Positions 1 to 7,159 of a stretch of DNA of 8,391 nt are shown here, piece after piece. The first letter of the stretch is position 1, and each line of letters starts with the position of its first letter. The position numbers and the translations under genes were made by a program. The notes below the pieces were generated by a model. That model saw only the letters and a list, made by a program, of their open reading frames with translations. It ran no database searches and was not told the DNA's origin. Origin of the DNA: Mollicutes bacterium (GTDB lineage: Bacteria > Bacillota_I > Bacilli_A > Izemoplasmatales > Izemoplasmataceae); NCBI GenBank assembly GCA_003559585.1, contig PWKX01000200.1, positions 1 to 8,391 on the forward strand, written 5' to 3'.

Positions 1-468
1 GGCGATATTCATCAAAGAGTCACCATTAGTACCGAAGAGGTACGTGCGTTGATGTTTGTACAAGCCTTAGAACGGTTTAAAGCATACCCTATTTTTGGTA
101 CAGGCTTTGCGACTAGCGTGATTTATTCACCTCAACCGATGGGCATGGCGTGGTATCATTCAACCGTGTCTCAAGTGATTGGATCACTGGGTTTGATTGG
201 TGTGATTACCTTTTTATACCAAGAGATGATTCGACTTTACACATTATTTGAAGTGCCACTGAAGTTTAATTTATTTGCACTGGTAGCTTTCTTTGGTTTT
301 TCAGGCTATTCACTGGTAAACGTTGGATACTTTGTGCCTTTGCCTTATGTGGTGATGTTGCTGGTGATGTTCATGGTTGTTGAACGTTATAACCGAACCT
401 TTACAGAACAACCTGCAACGCTTAAAAATGAAAAAGTTTCCCTCGATTTGCTTAAAGTTGACTCTTAA
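1..468 (+). CDS. O-antigen ligase/polymerase-like membrane protein, C-terminal part (5' truncated)
   Basis: The reading frame is open from base 1 to a TAA at 466-468, giving 155 visible residues of a protein whose start lies outside the window. An internal TTG/ATG at 49-54 is unlikely to be the real start because the family match begins upstream of it. Visible landmarks are an amphipathic stretch ending in YPIFGTGF (residues 29-36), then WYHSTVSQ (51-58) and GSLGLIG (61-67). This matches the pattern of the Wzy_C/O-antigen ligase family, in which an extracytoplasmic loop ending in a conserved His is followed by a helix with a G-x-x-G motif. About three hydrophobic helices follow (roughly 56-74, 89-107, 112-127), then a polar cytoplasmic-looking tail. 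Family members polymerise or transfer lipid-linked glycans at the outer face of the membrane. Substrate is unknown. The call rests on the C-terminal third only, so polymerase versus ligase cannot be decided. Confidence 0.72.
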   Translation, partial: GDIHQRVTISTEEVRALMFVQALERFKAYPIFGTGFATSVIYSPQPMGMAWYHSTVSQVIGSLGLIGVITFLYQEMIRLYTLFEVPLKFNLFALVAFFGFSGYSLVNVGYFVPLPYVVMLLVMFMVVERYNRTFTEQPATLKNEKVSLDLLKVDS

Positions 469-480
469 GCGTGGTATAAT
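452..480 (+). promoter_or_regulatory. Extended -10 promoter for rlmN and downstream genes
   Basis: TATAAT at 475-480 is a perfect sigma-A -10 box. TGG sits directly before it at 472-474, giving the extended -10 form TGnTATAAT. With a 17-bp spacer the -35 position is TTAAAG (452-457), a weak match, which fits the idea that the extended -10 compensates. TTGACT at 458-463 looks more like a -35 box but is only 11 bp from the -10, too close to serve. The promoter overlaps the end of the upstream gene. The start point would be near 487, only about 11 bases before the rlmN ATG. The prediction is from sequence alone. Confidence 0.7.
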
Positions 481-497
481 AAACTTGGTGATATAAA

Positions 498-1520
498 ATG
501 CAAAATTTATGCGATTACACATTATCTGAACTCGAAGCATACTTAGTCGAATCAGGTTTTAAAGCGTTTAATGCAAGACAAGTTTTTGAGTGGATTTATA
601 AGAAAAAAGTAACTGATATAACAAAAATGAGTAACTTATCCAAATCATTAAGGGCGTATTTAGCGCAACACCATCATATTGATGGGTTAAAACTGTTCAC
701 TAAACAAGTCTCTAAAGACCAAACCACCAAATTTTTATTTGAGTTAGAAGATGGTCATTTAGTCGAAGCGGTTTTAATGAAACATGTTTATGGGATGAGT
801 TTATGTGTGACCACCCAAGTAGGGTGTAACATTGGTTGTACATTTTGTGCCTCTGGGCTGAAAAAAAGAATTCGGAATTTAACACTCAGTGAAATGGTTA
901 ACCAGGTGCGGATGAGTGAAACTTTGGCTAATACTAAAATCACACACGTGGTGATCATGGGGACAGGTGAACCGTTTGATAATTACGATAACGTGATGCG
1001 TTTTATCCATGTGATCAATAGCCCTTATGGCTTTGAGATTGGGGCTAGACATATCACGGTATCAACGAGTGGTTTGGTGCCTAAAATCAAGGCGTTTGCA
1101 CAGGCCAAAACACAAGTTAATCTAGCCATTAGTCTGCATGCCAGCAACAACAAATTAAGAAGTGCCTTAATGCCGATTAACTCTGTTTATCCGATTGAAA
1201 CATTGATCGATAGTGTGAAAACCTATATTGCGAAAACCAACCGTCGTGTGACGTTTGAATACCTATTGTTAAAAGGGGTTAATGATACCATTCAAGATGC
1301 TGATCACTTAAGTGATTTACTAAGAGGCATCAACAGTTATGTGAACTTAATCCCCTATAACGCGGTGAAAGAATTTGATTATCAAGGCAGTGATGTTGCG
1401 ACACAAAAAGCGTTCCATCAACGATTATTGAAACGTGGGATTACCGCAACTTTAAGGGAAGAGAAGGGTGCGGATATTGATGCCGCTTGTGGTCAGTTAC
1501 GCGCCAATCATGCGAAGTGA
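498..1520 (+). CDS. rlmN: Dual-specificity 23S rRNA (adenine2503-C2)/tRNA methyltransferase RlmN
   Basis: A 340-residue cytoplasmic radical-SAM enzyme. In this family it methylates C2 of A2503 in 23S rRNA and A37 of some tRNAs, which supports translational accuracy. The N-terminal helical domain (about 1-55, with FNARQVFEWIYKKK at 24-37) is typical of RlmN. The radical-SAM core carries the 4Fe-4S cysteines C110, C114 and C117, and GTGEP at 155-159. The two cysteines of the methyl-transfer mechanism are present: C103 (spaced like E. coli C118) and C331 in ACGQLR (like E. coli C355). E90 aligns with the proposed general base E105. GEP followed by NYDNV, and TQVGC rather than the SQCGC of Cfr, favour housekeeping RlmN over the resistance enzyme Cfr. 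The ATG at 498 is chosen because the family N-terminus begins there and the next Met is residue 44. The ribosome binding site is weak (GGTG, 487-490). It ends in TGA, 8 bp before addB. Confidence 0.96.
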   Translation: MQNLCDYTLSELEAYLVESGFKAFNARQVFEWIYKKKVTDITKMSNLSKSLRAYLAQHHHIDGLKLFTKQVSKDQTTKFLFELEDGHLVEAVLMKHVYGMSLCVTTQVGCNIGCTFCASGLKKRIRNLTLSEMVNQVRMSETLANTKITHVVIMGTGEPFDNYDNVMRFIHVINSPYGFEIGARHITVSTSGLVPKIKAFAQAKTQVNLAISLHASNNKLRSALMPINSVYPIETLIDSVKTYIAKTNRRVTFEYLLLKGVNDTIQDADHLSDLLRGINSYVNLIPYNAVKEFDYQGSDVATQKAFHQRLLKRGITATLREEKGADIDAACGQLRANHAK

Positions 1521-1523
1521 GGG
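1519..1523 (+). promoter_or_regulatory. Ribosome binding site deciding the addB start
   Basis: GAGGG begins inside the TGA stop of rlmN (1518-1520) and lies 5 bases before the ATG at 1529. This supports 1529 as the addB start. The in-frame TTG at 1487 would overlap rlmN by 34 bp, has no visible ribosome binding site, and would add 14 residues (MWSVTRQSCEVRDW) that resemble no AddB N-terminus. The overlap of stop and ribosome binding site suggests translational coupling of addB to rlmN. Confidence 0.65.
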
Positions 1524-1528
1524 ATTGG

Positions 1529-3952
1529 ATGAGTATCACTGAAAACATTCAAAACACAACCAAACCTTGTGTTGTGATCACAAACCAAGCACATAAAGTG
1601 CATATTTTATCAAAACTACAAGCTAAGCGCATCATGAAACCGATTCAGTTTCTAACACCAAGAGACCTTTTTGACAAGGTCTTTTTCAAATTAAAGCCGC
1701 AAGCGATGTATACGTTAAGCAAAGTCTTAAATAAAAAACCCGCTATCATTGCAGCGTGGTTAGAATTCATCCCTTTTTTATCAAACAAGCATGCAAATAT
1801 AGATGCCTTAACACCCTTGTTTGATTTAAGGGATGTTTTACATGACCATGATTTAATTGAACCCAATCCATTTAAAACCTTGCAATTTAACAATAAAGCT
1901 TTGTTTGTATATGGAACCTTTAAACAACCGTACATGACACCACTGTTAGACATGTTAGCGCGTGAACATAAAGTTGTGCAAATACCATTTGCTAAAAACA
2001 ATGAACCGAAAGCAGAATTACTAACAGCACCTGATAAAGAAACAGAAGTAGTTGATATCGCTTTAAGTATCATCGAGGCGGTGCGCGGTGGCATCCCGTT
2101 AGAAGAAATCAAGCTGTTTAATGTACCAAAGAGCTACCAAACGGTGGTTAAACATGTCTTTGATTTATTTAACATTCCACTTTCGTTAAACGAGACAAAT
2201 CCGTTGCTTAGTTTTCCGTTAACCCAAGCGTTTTTAAAACGATTAGAAAACACGCAAGAAACACATTTAAAAACAGCTGTTTCTCAGATTTTAGCTGATT
2301 TAAACCAAACCGTCGTCGATGCCACTTCTAAACACGTGCTTCAATCAATTCAAGCTGTGTTAAATCCTGTGGTTTATTATGTTGAACACGTGGAAGACAA
2401 CTTGCCTTATATCCGTTATTTATTCGAACAAAAACAAGTTAGAAAACCTGTCATAAAACCGTCTGTTCAAGCCATACAAGCCGAACAGTTCAACCCTGAT
2501 GCTGTGTCAGTTTTATTTGTGCCTGGCATGCATGAAGGGGGTAACTTTACCTTTATAGAAGAAAATGATTTAATAGATGAATCGGTGAAACAAACCATTG
2601 GTCACCCAACGGCTAAAGCGTTAAACCGTGATTTAATCGACCTATATACAACCACGTTACAAAAAGCACCACACGTGATTTATTCATATGCATTAAAAGA
2701 TGAAGGTGGTCGCTTAGAACCATCCCCCGTCTTAACCGCGATGCATTTATCCACGCGTGCGGCGCATGCCATAGATGGTCAAGCATATAGTGATATATAT
2801 GATGCTTTAAACATCAAACAAGATAAAGATCATTTTGATATCTACGGCATTAACACAGACAAATTAAAGGCTTATCATCATGTGTTTAAACCGTGGTTTA
2901 AACCATATGATAACCGGTTTACCGGTCTATCTAGATCAGTATTAGAAACACTATTGAATCATAAGCAGTTATCCGTCACAAAAACAGAGATGTTTTTTAA
3001 TTGCCAGTTTCGCTTTTTATTAGAACATTTTTTGAAAATTACCACGATTGACAACCAACGAGCTTTAAATATTGGGAACGTATTTCATGATGTTTTAGAA
3101 AAAGATATGGATGCTAATTATGACGCACATCGTGTGCAAGCAGTGATCGATGAGATGTTAGACAAAGATGATACCGCGACACATAGGGACGCCTTCTTTT
3201 TAAAGCGTGCTTTAAAAGATATCAAACAGGTGTTAGCGATCATAAAAGCACAAGAAAGTCTTTCTCTTTTTCAGGTCGCTCACCGTGAATTACCTTTAAG
3301 TATTCCAATAAAGAACGGGTTTATTTTAAAGGGGAAAATCGATAAAGTAATGACAAAAGACAATCACGTGGCATTGATAGATTATAAAACAGGCCAAGCA
3401 ACCTTAGATGTGCGTTTGGCTTATCACGGTCTTAAAGGACAGTTGTTGTTTTATGCGCTTTTATATGGCCAAACGCATGAAAACACATCTTACGCAGGGC
3501 TTTATGAACAACTGGTATTGCATCCGAAATTTAATAAAGACGACGGTGTTAACCGTGAGGAAGCCTTAGAAAACAAACTGAAACTAATCGGATATTCTAC
3601 AAAAGAACAAGACGTTCTTGCTCGTTTTGACCCTTCGTTTGCTCAAAGTGAAATGATAAAAGGCATGCGGTTAAAAAAGGACGGCAGTACCTTTGATGCT
3701 AGGGCCAAAGTGATGGAAAAAGAAGATTTTGAAGCCTTTAAAATACGGTTAAACAATTTGCTTCATCACGCGGTTGATGAGATAGAAAAAGGCTCATTTA
3801 CCATCAATCCTAAAACACAAGGCAATACCAACAGTTGTCAGTATTGTCCGTTTAATGATGTGTGTTATAAAACACCGCAAGATACGGTGAAATTATCTTC
3901 TTTTGACAAACCAGAAGATGTGTTTAACGCGGTTAAAAAGGAGATGGTGTAA
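1529..3952 (+). CDS. addB: ATP-dependent helicase-nuclease subunit AddB (compact, iron-sulfur PD-(D/E)XK nuclease)
   Basis: An 807-residue subunit of the AddAB complex, which unwinds and resects double-strand breaks for RecA loading. N-terminal half: a diverged UvrD-like helicase fold with no Walker A (GxxGxGKT/S) visible; KPCVVITNQ (12-20) is where it would be expected. Residues 328-400 (VLFVPGMHEGG through RLEPSP) resemble the late helicase region of AddB proteins. C-terminal nuclease domain: H520 in GNVFH, D605 in GKIDKV, DYKTG at 618-622 with D618 and K620, and a QxxxY motif (Q638, Y642). The four cysteines of the iron-sulfur staple are C492 (NCQFRF) and C770, C773, C779 (CQYCPFNDVC). The protein is far shorter than B. 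subtilis AddB (1166 residues). Lack of Walker A also occurs in streptococcal RexB, so the subunit probably serves as nuclease and structural partner rather than motor. It is followed at once by addA, its partner. Assignment relies on the C-terminal motifs and the neighbour; the N-terminal half alone would be hard to recognise. Confidence 0.92.
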   Translation: MSITENIQNTTKPCVVITNQAHKVHILSKLQAKRIMKPIQFLTPRDLFDKVFFKLKPQAMYTLSKVLNKKPAIIAAWLEFIPFLSNKHANIDALTPLFDLRDVLHDHDLIEPNPFKTLQFNNKALFVYGTFKQPYMTPLLDMLAREHKVVQIPFAKNNEPKAELLTAPDKETEVVDIALSIIEAVRGGIPLEEIKLFNVPKSYQTVVKHVFDLFNIPLSLNETNPLLSFPLTQAFLKRLENTQETHLKTAVSQILADLNQTVVDATSKHVLQSIQAVLNPVVYYVEHVEDNLPYIRYLFEQKQVRKPVIKPSVQAIQAEQFNPDAVSVLFVPGMHEGGNFTFIEENDLIDESVKQTIGHPTAKALNRDLIDLYTTTLQKAPHVIYSYALKDEGGRLEPSPVLTAMHLSTRAAHAIDGQAYSDIYDALNIKQDKDHFDIYGINTDKLKAYHHVFKPWFKPYDNRFTGLSRSVLETLLNHKQLSVTKTEMFFNCQFRFLLEHFLKITTIDNQRALNIGNVFHDVLEKDMDANYDAHRVQAVIDEMLDKDDTATHRDAFFLKRALKDIKQVLAIIKAQESLSLFQVAHRELPLSIPIKNGFILKGKIDKVMTKDNHVALIDYKTGQATLDVRLAYHGLKGQLLFYALLYGQTHENTSYAGLYEQLVLHPKFNKDDGVNREEALENKLKLIGYSTKEQDVLARFDPSFAQSEMIKGMRLKKDGSTFDARAKVMEKEDFEAFKIRLNNLLHHAVDEIEKGSFTINPKTQGNTNSCQYCPFNDVCYKTPQDTVKLSSFDKPEDVFNAVKKEMV
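1572..1583. repeat. 12-bp perfect palindrome near the addB 5' end
   Basis: TTGTGATCACAA is a perfect inverted repeat 43 bases inside addB. Its left half overlaps the right arm of a second inverted repeat, AACACAA (1553-1559) with TTGTGTT (1567-1573), so the two RNA structures would exclude each other. It lies in codons for VVITNQ. No function is shown. A two-fold symmetric protein-binding site or chance are both possible. Confidence 0.3.
1660..1686 (+). other. Terminator-like hairpin inside the start of addB
   Basis: Bases 1660-1669 pair with 1676-1685 (core AGACCTT/AAGGTCT, one G-U pair in the outer stem) around a 6-base loop. Five Ts lie at 1682-1686, partly within the stem, and are followed by C. 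It resembles a weak intrinsic terminator on the plus strand but sits about 130 bases inside addB, in codons for PRDLFDKVFF. It could attenuate addAB transcription or be a by-product of coding sequence. Confidence 0.3.
3938..3943 (+). promoter_or_regulatory. Ribosome binding site for addA inside the end of addB
   Basis: AAGGAG lies within the last codons of addB, 9 bases before the addA ATG at 3953. The addB TAA (3950-3952) touches that ATG directly. Ribosomes finishing addB would uncover and feed the addA start, which fits the need for equal amounts of the two subunits. Confidence 0.8.
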
Positions 3953-6900
3953 ATGAGTTTTAAGTGGTCTAAACACCAACAAGAAGCCATACATTCTAAG
4001 GGTCAAAACATATTGGTTTCTGCTGCTGCTGGCAGTGGTAAAACAGCTGTGTTAACTGAGCGTGTGATTCAAAAGCTTAAACAAGGTGTTGATATCAAAC
4101 AGCTTGTTATTTTGACCTTTACCAACAAAGCAGCCCAAGAAATGCGCTCAAGAATCAGACAACATATTCAACAAGATGAGCGGTTGCACCATGTGTTAGC
4201 TGATTTAGAACAAGCCCATATTCAAACCTTTGATAGCTATGCGCTTTATATCTTAAAAACCTATGGGCATCATTTAAATATCTCTAAACGGTTAAACATG
4301 CTTGACCAAGCTGATGCTAACATCGTTAAATCGATGACGATGGATGCCCTTTTTCTTAAACGATATCAAGATGAAGACCAAGCCTTTTTAAACTTTGTCG
4401 ATACCCATGCCACAAAAGATGATGCCACATTGATGGACGCATTGTTATCGATGTATGATCGCTTAGCCCTTAACCCTGATCGACATCAATTATTTGAACA
4501 ACTTGAAAACACATATTTTACAAAAACACATTTTAAAGCGCTTTTCGCTCAGTTTAAAGCCTTGATTGTGACACAGTTAAATACCTTACACCGCGCTTAT
4601 TTTTCCCTAAAAAATACCATCAGCCATTCTAAACTACTGACGATGTTGAAGGATGATTTTTCTTCATGGCCTTTGTGTGATGAAAGCATGTCTTATGATG
4701 CACTTAGAACCATGCTTCACAGCATTCAATTTAAAAGACAACCATCGGTTAAAAACGATGATTTGTTTGATCAAGAACGCGATATGGTTAAACCGTTGCG
4801 TGATGTGGTAAAAAGCTTGATCAGTGATTTGAAAGATGACACAAAAGCATCTGAAGAAACCCATTTTAATCGGTTCATGGCATTAAAATCTGATGTGCAT
4901 GTGGTGGTTGATTTATTAAAATCCTTTGAAGCTAACTATCAAACGTACCAACTAGAAAACGAGCAATTTGATTTTTCTACAGTCGCGATGACGGCGTATG
5001 ATTTGATCAACAGCGTCGATATTGTGAGAACCCATTTAACCAACAATATTCATGAAGTGATGGTTGATGAGTATCAAGATACCAATAAACTACAAGAGGC
5101 GTTTGTTGGTTTAATCACCGATGACAATGTGTATATGGTTGGTGATGTGAAACAATCGATTTATCGGTTTAGACACGCAGATCCTAATATTTTTGTACAA
5201 AAATATTTATCATACAAAAACGCCGCAAAAGGCACCGTGATTGATTTAAATGAAAACTACCGAAGCCGTGAAGGTGTTTTAAACGACATCAACCATGTTT
5301 TTGAACATACGATGGATCAAAAACTAGGTGGCATTGATTATGACCAAGCACAACGTCTTAATTATGGCAATAAAACGTTTGATGACCATCAAGACCCATC
5401 GGTCTCTTATGGCATCAACATGCATACTTATGAAAAGGATGAAACAGAAACATTGAGCAAACATGAAGTTGAGTTTTTTAAGTTAGCCGCCATCATTAAA
5501 GATAAACTAAATAAGAAACATTTAATTAAGGATGGCTCAAAAATGCGTCCGATGAGATATGGAGATGTGACGGTTTTAATTGATAAAAAAGCCCGTTTTG
5601 ATTTAGCAGCAAAAATCTTTGCTTATGAAGGGATACCACTGAAAGTTCATCAAAGCGATGCTTTTTTGTATCAAACCGATATGATGGCGTTAAAACAACT
5701 ATTAACCTTGGTGGTATCTTTATACGATCAAACGGTATTTGATGGTCAGTTTAAACATGCTTTTATGAGTGTCACACGGTCGTTTTTGTTTGCATACGAC
5801 GATGATATGATTGTGCGTCAATTTTTAAAGTTTCCTAAAACGTTAACCAGTTGGAAAGATTTATTATCGAGGTTAAACGATGACTTTTCTGAGCTTCATG
5901 CCTTATTAGAATACGGGGTAAAAGAAGGACGGTTTCAACCGCTTGATGTGATGATTGAATCGATGTTTGACCGTCTAGATTATAACCGTAAAGTGTTGTC
6001 ACTTTTTGGGACAAAAGACGCATTGTATCGTAAACACTATTTATTGGAATTATCAAAAAAACAAAGTGAACTTGGCTTTAATATGAAACAATTTGTGATG
6101 TATTTTGACCGTCTTTTTAAAGCCGAACAAGATATCGAAGTCACCTCAGCTTCCGATTTTTCAGCAGATCAAGTCAATTTGATGACCATGCATAAATCAA
6201 AAGGGTTGCAGTTTCCGGTTGTTATGATTGCTGGTTTAGATACCACTTTTCAAAAACAAACATCCAACATGGTTATTGATGATGATTTCGGCATGATCAT
6301 GAAGGTTGATGATGAAGGTTTAACCCCAACGTTTTTAGAGACGTTGTATAAACACAAAGAAAACGACGCAACCATTTCAGAGAAATTGAGGTTGTTGTAT
6401 GTGGCTTTAACCCGAGCAGTTGAAGAGGTTCACTTGGTACTTGAAGCACCAGAAGAAGAACTAAAGCCACAGGACTTACTGCCTTATTTAGAGCGCGCAC
6501 AGTTTAAATCGTTTCGCGACGTGTTAAATTCGGTTTCAGGGTATTTCAGTCAATTATCTACGCCGTTTGATTTTCAGGCATTCGCAGATAAACGCAACTA
6601 TGATATAGAACAAACGCGTCAGGTTTTACCAGAAAACCCGAAACCGAAAAAAACATATCAGCCTTTCGCCGTTGACAAACAAACACAAAAAACAGTCCGG
6701 TTTTCAGGGGGTGTTCAAACGTTTTTAGAAGCGGATGCATTGGCTGCGATTCAATACGGGAACTTACTGCATGACGCTTTAGAACACATTGATTTTGAGC
6801 GCGTTGATGAGAGTTTAGCTGCCATACCGCTTGATGAAGAAAGCAAACGTTATTTAAAACAATTTTTTGATTTAGACCTTTTATACCAAGAACCACTGTT

Positions 6901-7147
6901 GTCGGTTTATAAAGAATTTCCATTTGTGGTGGAAAAAGAAGATACCTTTTCACAAGGGTTTGTGGATTTGGTGTTAGAAACACCTACAAAAATGATGGTC
7001 ATCGATTATAAGTTAAAACATATTGATAACCCTGCTTATGATGCGCAAGTTACAGGCTATTGTGATACCTTGAGAACGTTCCAAGATAAGCCTGTTGAAG
7101 GGTATTTGTATTCGATCATTGAAGGCACGATAAAACAGGTTGTTTAA
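3953..7147 (+). CDS. addA: ATP-dependent helicase-nuclease subunit AddA (UvrD/Rep-type helicase plus PD-(D/E)XK nuclease)
   Basis: A 1064-residue superfamily 1A helicase with a C-terminal nuclease, the motor of AddAB. Motifs in order: Q-motif around W5-Q9; Walker A AAAGSGKT (24-31); motif Ia LTFTNKAAQEM (54-64); Walker B VDEYQDT (371-377); motif III VGDVKQSIYRFR (396-407); motif IV LNENYRS (432-438); motif V VNLMTMHKSKGLQFP (741-755); motif VI LRLLYVALTRA (812-822). The nuclease domain has H940 in GNLLHDALE, D1005 in GFVDLVLE, D1018 and K1020 in IDYKL, and QxxxY (Q1032, Y1036), so all expected metal-binding residues are present. ATP hydrolysis drives 3'-5' translocation in this family while the nuclease cuts one strand and AddB the other. 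It is somewhat shorter than B. subtilis AddA (1232 residues), consistent with the reduced AddB. It starts directly after the addB stop in the same frame, and ends 12 bp before the ABC transporter gene. No frameshift or missing key residue was seen. Confidence 0.97.
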   Translation: MSFKWSKHQQEAIHSKGQNILVSAAAGSGKTAVLTERVIQKLKQGVDIKQLVILTFTNKAAQEMRSRIRQHIQQDERLHHVLADLEQAHIQTFDSYALYILKTYGHHLNISKRLNMLDQADANIVKSMTMDALFLKRYQDEDQAFLNFVDTHATKDDATLMDALLSMYDRLALNPDRHQLFEQLENTYFTKTHFKALFAQFKALIVTQLNTLHRAYFSLKNTISHSKLLTMLKDDFSSWPLCDESMSYDALRTMLHSIQFKRQPSVKNDDLFDQERDMVKPLRDVVKSLISDLKDDTKASEETHFNRFMALKSDVHVVVDLLKSFEANYQTYQLENEQFDFSTVAMTAYDLINSVDIVRTHLTNNIHEVMVDEYQDTNKLQEAFVGLITDDNVYMVGDVKQSIYRFRHADPNIFVQKYLSYKNAAKGTVIDLNENYRSREGVLNDINHVFEHTMDQKLGGIDYDQAQRLNYGNKTFDDHQDPSVSYGINMHTYEKDETETLSKHEVEFFKLAAIIKDKLNKKHLIKDGSKMRPMRYGDVTVLIDKKARFDLAAKIFAYEGIPLKVHQSDAFLYQTDMMALKQLLTLVVSLYDQTVFDGQFKHAFMSVTRSFLFAYDDDMIVRQFLKFPKTLTSWKDLLSRLNDDFSELHALLEYGVKEGRFQPLDVMIESMFDRLDYNRKVLSLFGTKDALYRKHYLLELSKKQSELGFNMKQFVMYFDRLFKAEQDIEVTSASDFSADQVNLMTMHKSKGLQFPVVMIAGLDTTFQKQTSNMVIDDDFGMIMKVDDEGLTPTFLETLYKHKENDATISEKLRLLYVALTRAVEEVHLVLEAPEEELKPQDLLPYLERAQFKSFRDVLNSVSGYFSQLSTPFDFQAFADKRNYDIEQTRQVLPENPKPKKTYQPFAVDKQTQKTVRFSGGVQTFLEADALAAIQYGNLLHDALEHIDFERVDESLAAIPLDEESKRYLKQFFDLDLLYQEPLLSVYKEFPFVVEKEDTFSQGFVDLVLETPTKMMVIDYKLKHIDNPAYDAQVTGYCDTLRTFQDKPVEGYLYSIIEGTIKQVV

Positions 7148-7152
7148 AGGAG
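7146..7152 (+). promoter_or_regulatory. Ribosome binding site for the ABC ATPase, overlapping the addA stop
   Basis: AAAGGAG is the strongest ribosome binding site in the window. It overlaps the TAA of addA (7145-7147) and lies 7 bases before the ATG at 7160. It fixes that start and suggests that the transporter genes are translated from the same message as addA. Confidence 0.8.
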
Positions 7153-7159
7153 ATAAACG

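Noticed and set aside
458..463. TTGACT as a -35 box for the rlmN promoter
   Set aside because: It is only 11 bp from TATAAT, well short of the 16-18 bp spacing needed.
765..771. GAAGCGG (also at 6728-6734), identical to the S. aureus Chi sequence, as Chi sites for this AddAB
   Set aside because: Two occurrences in 8.4 kb, read as ordinary Glu-Ala codons, are no evidence; Chi differs between species and would need genome-wide over-representation and strand bias.
498..1520. Cfr-type antibiotic-resistance methyltransferase
   Set aside because: GEP followed by NYDNV and TQVGC are RlmN features; Cfr has GEA and SQCGC at these places. The context is housekeeping with no mobile element.
1487..1528. 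In-frame TTG start extending addB upstream into rlmN
   Set aside because: No ribosome binding site is visible, it overlaps rlmN by 34 bp, and the extra 14 residues do not look like an AddB N-terminus. The ATG at 1529 has GAGGG five bases upstream.
2884..2904. GTTTAAAC followed by GGTTTAAACC in addB as a regulatory palindrome pair
   Set aside because: It is explained by the repeated peptide FKPWFKP using the same TTT AAA CC codons twice.
6558..6983. 141-codon open frame on the minus strand within addA
   Set aside because: It lies wholly inside the addA nuclease region, resembles no known family, and is explained as an antisense shadow of coding sequence. The same applies to the other minus-strand frames inside rlmN, addB, addA and the ATPase gene.
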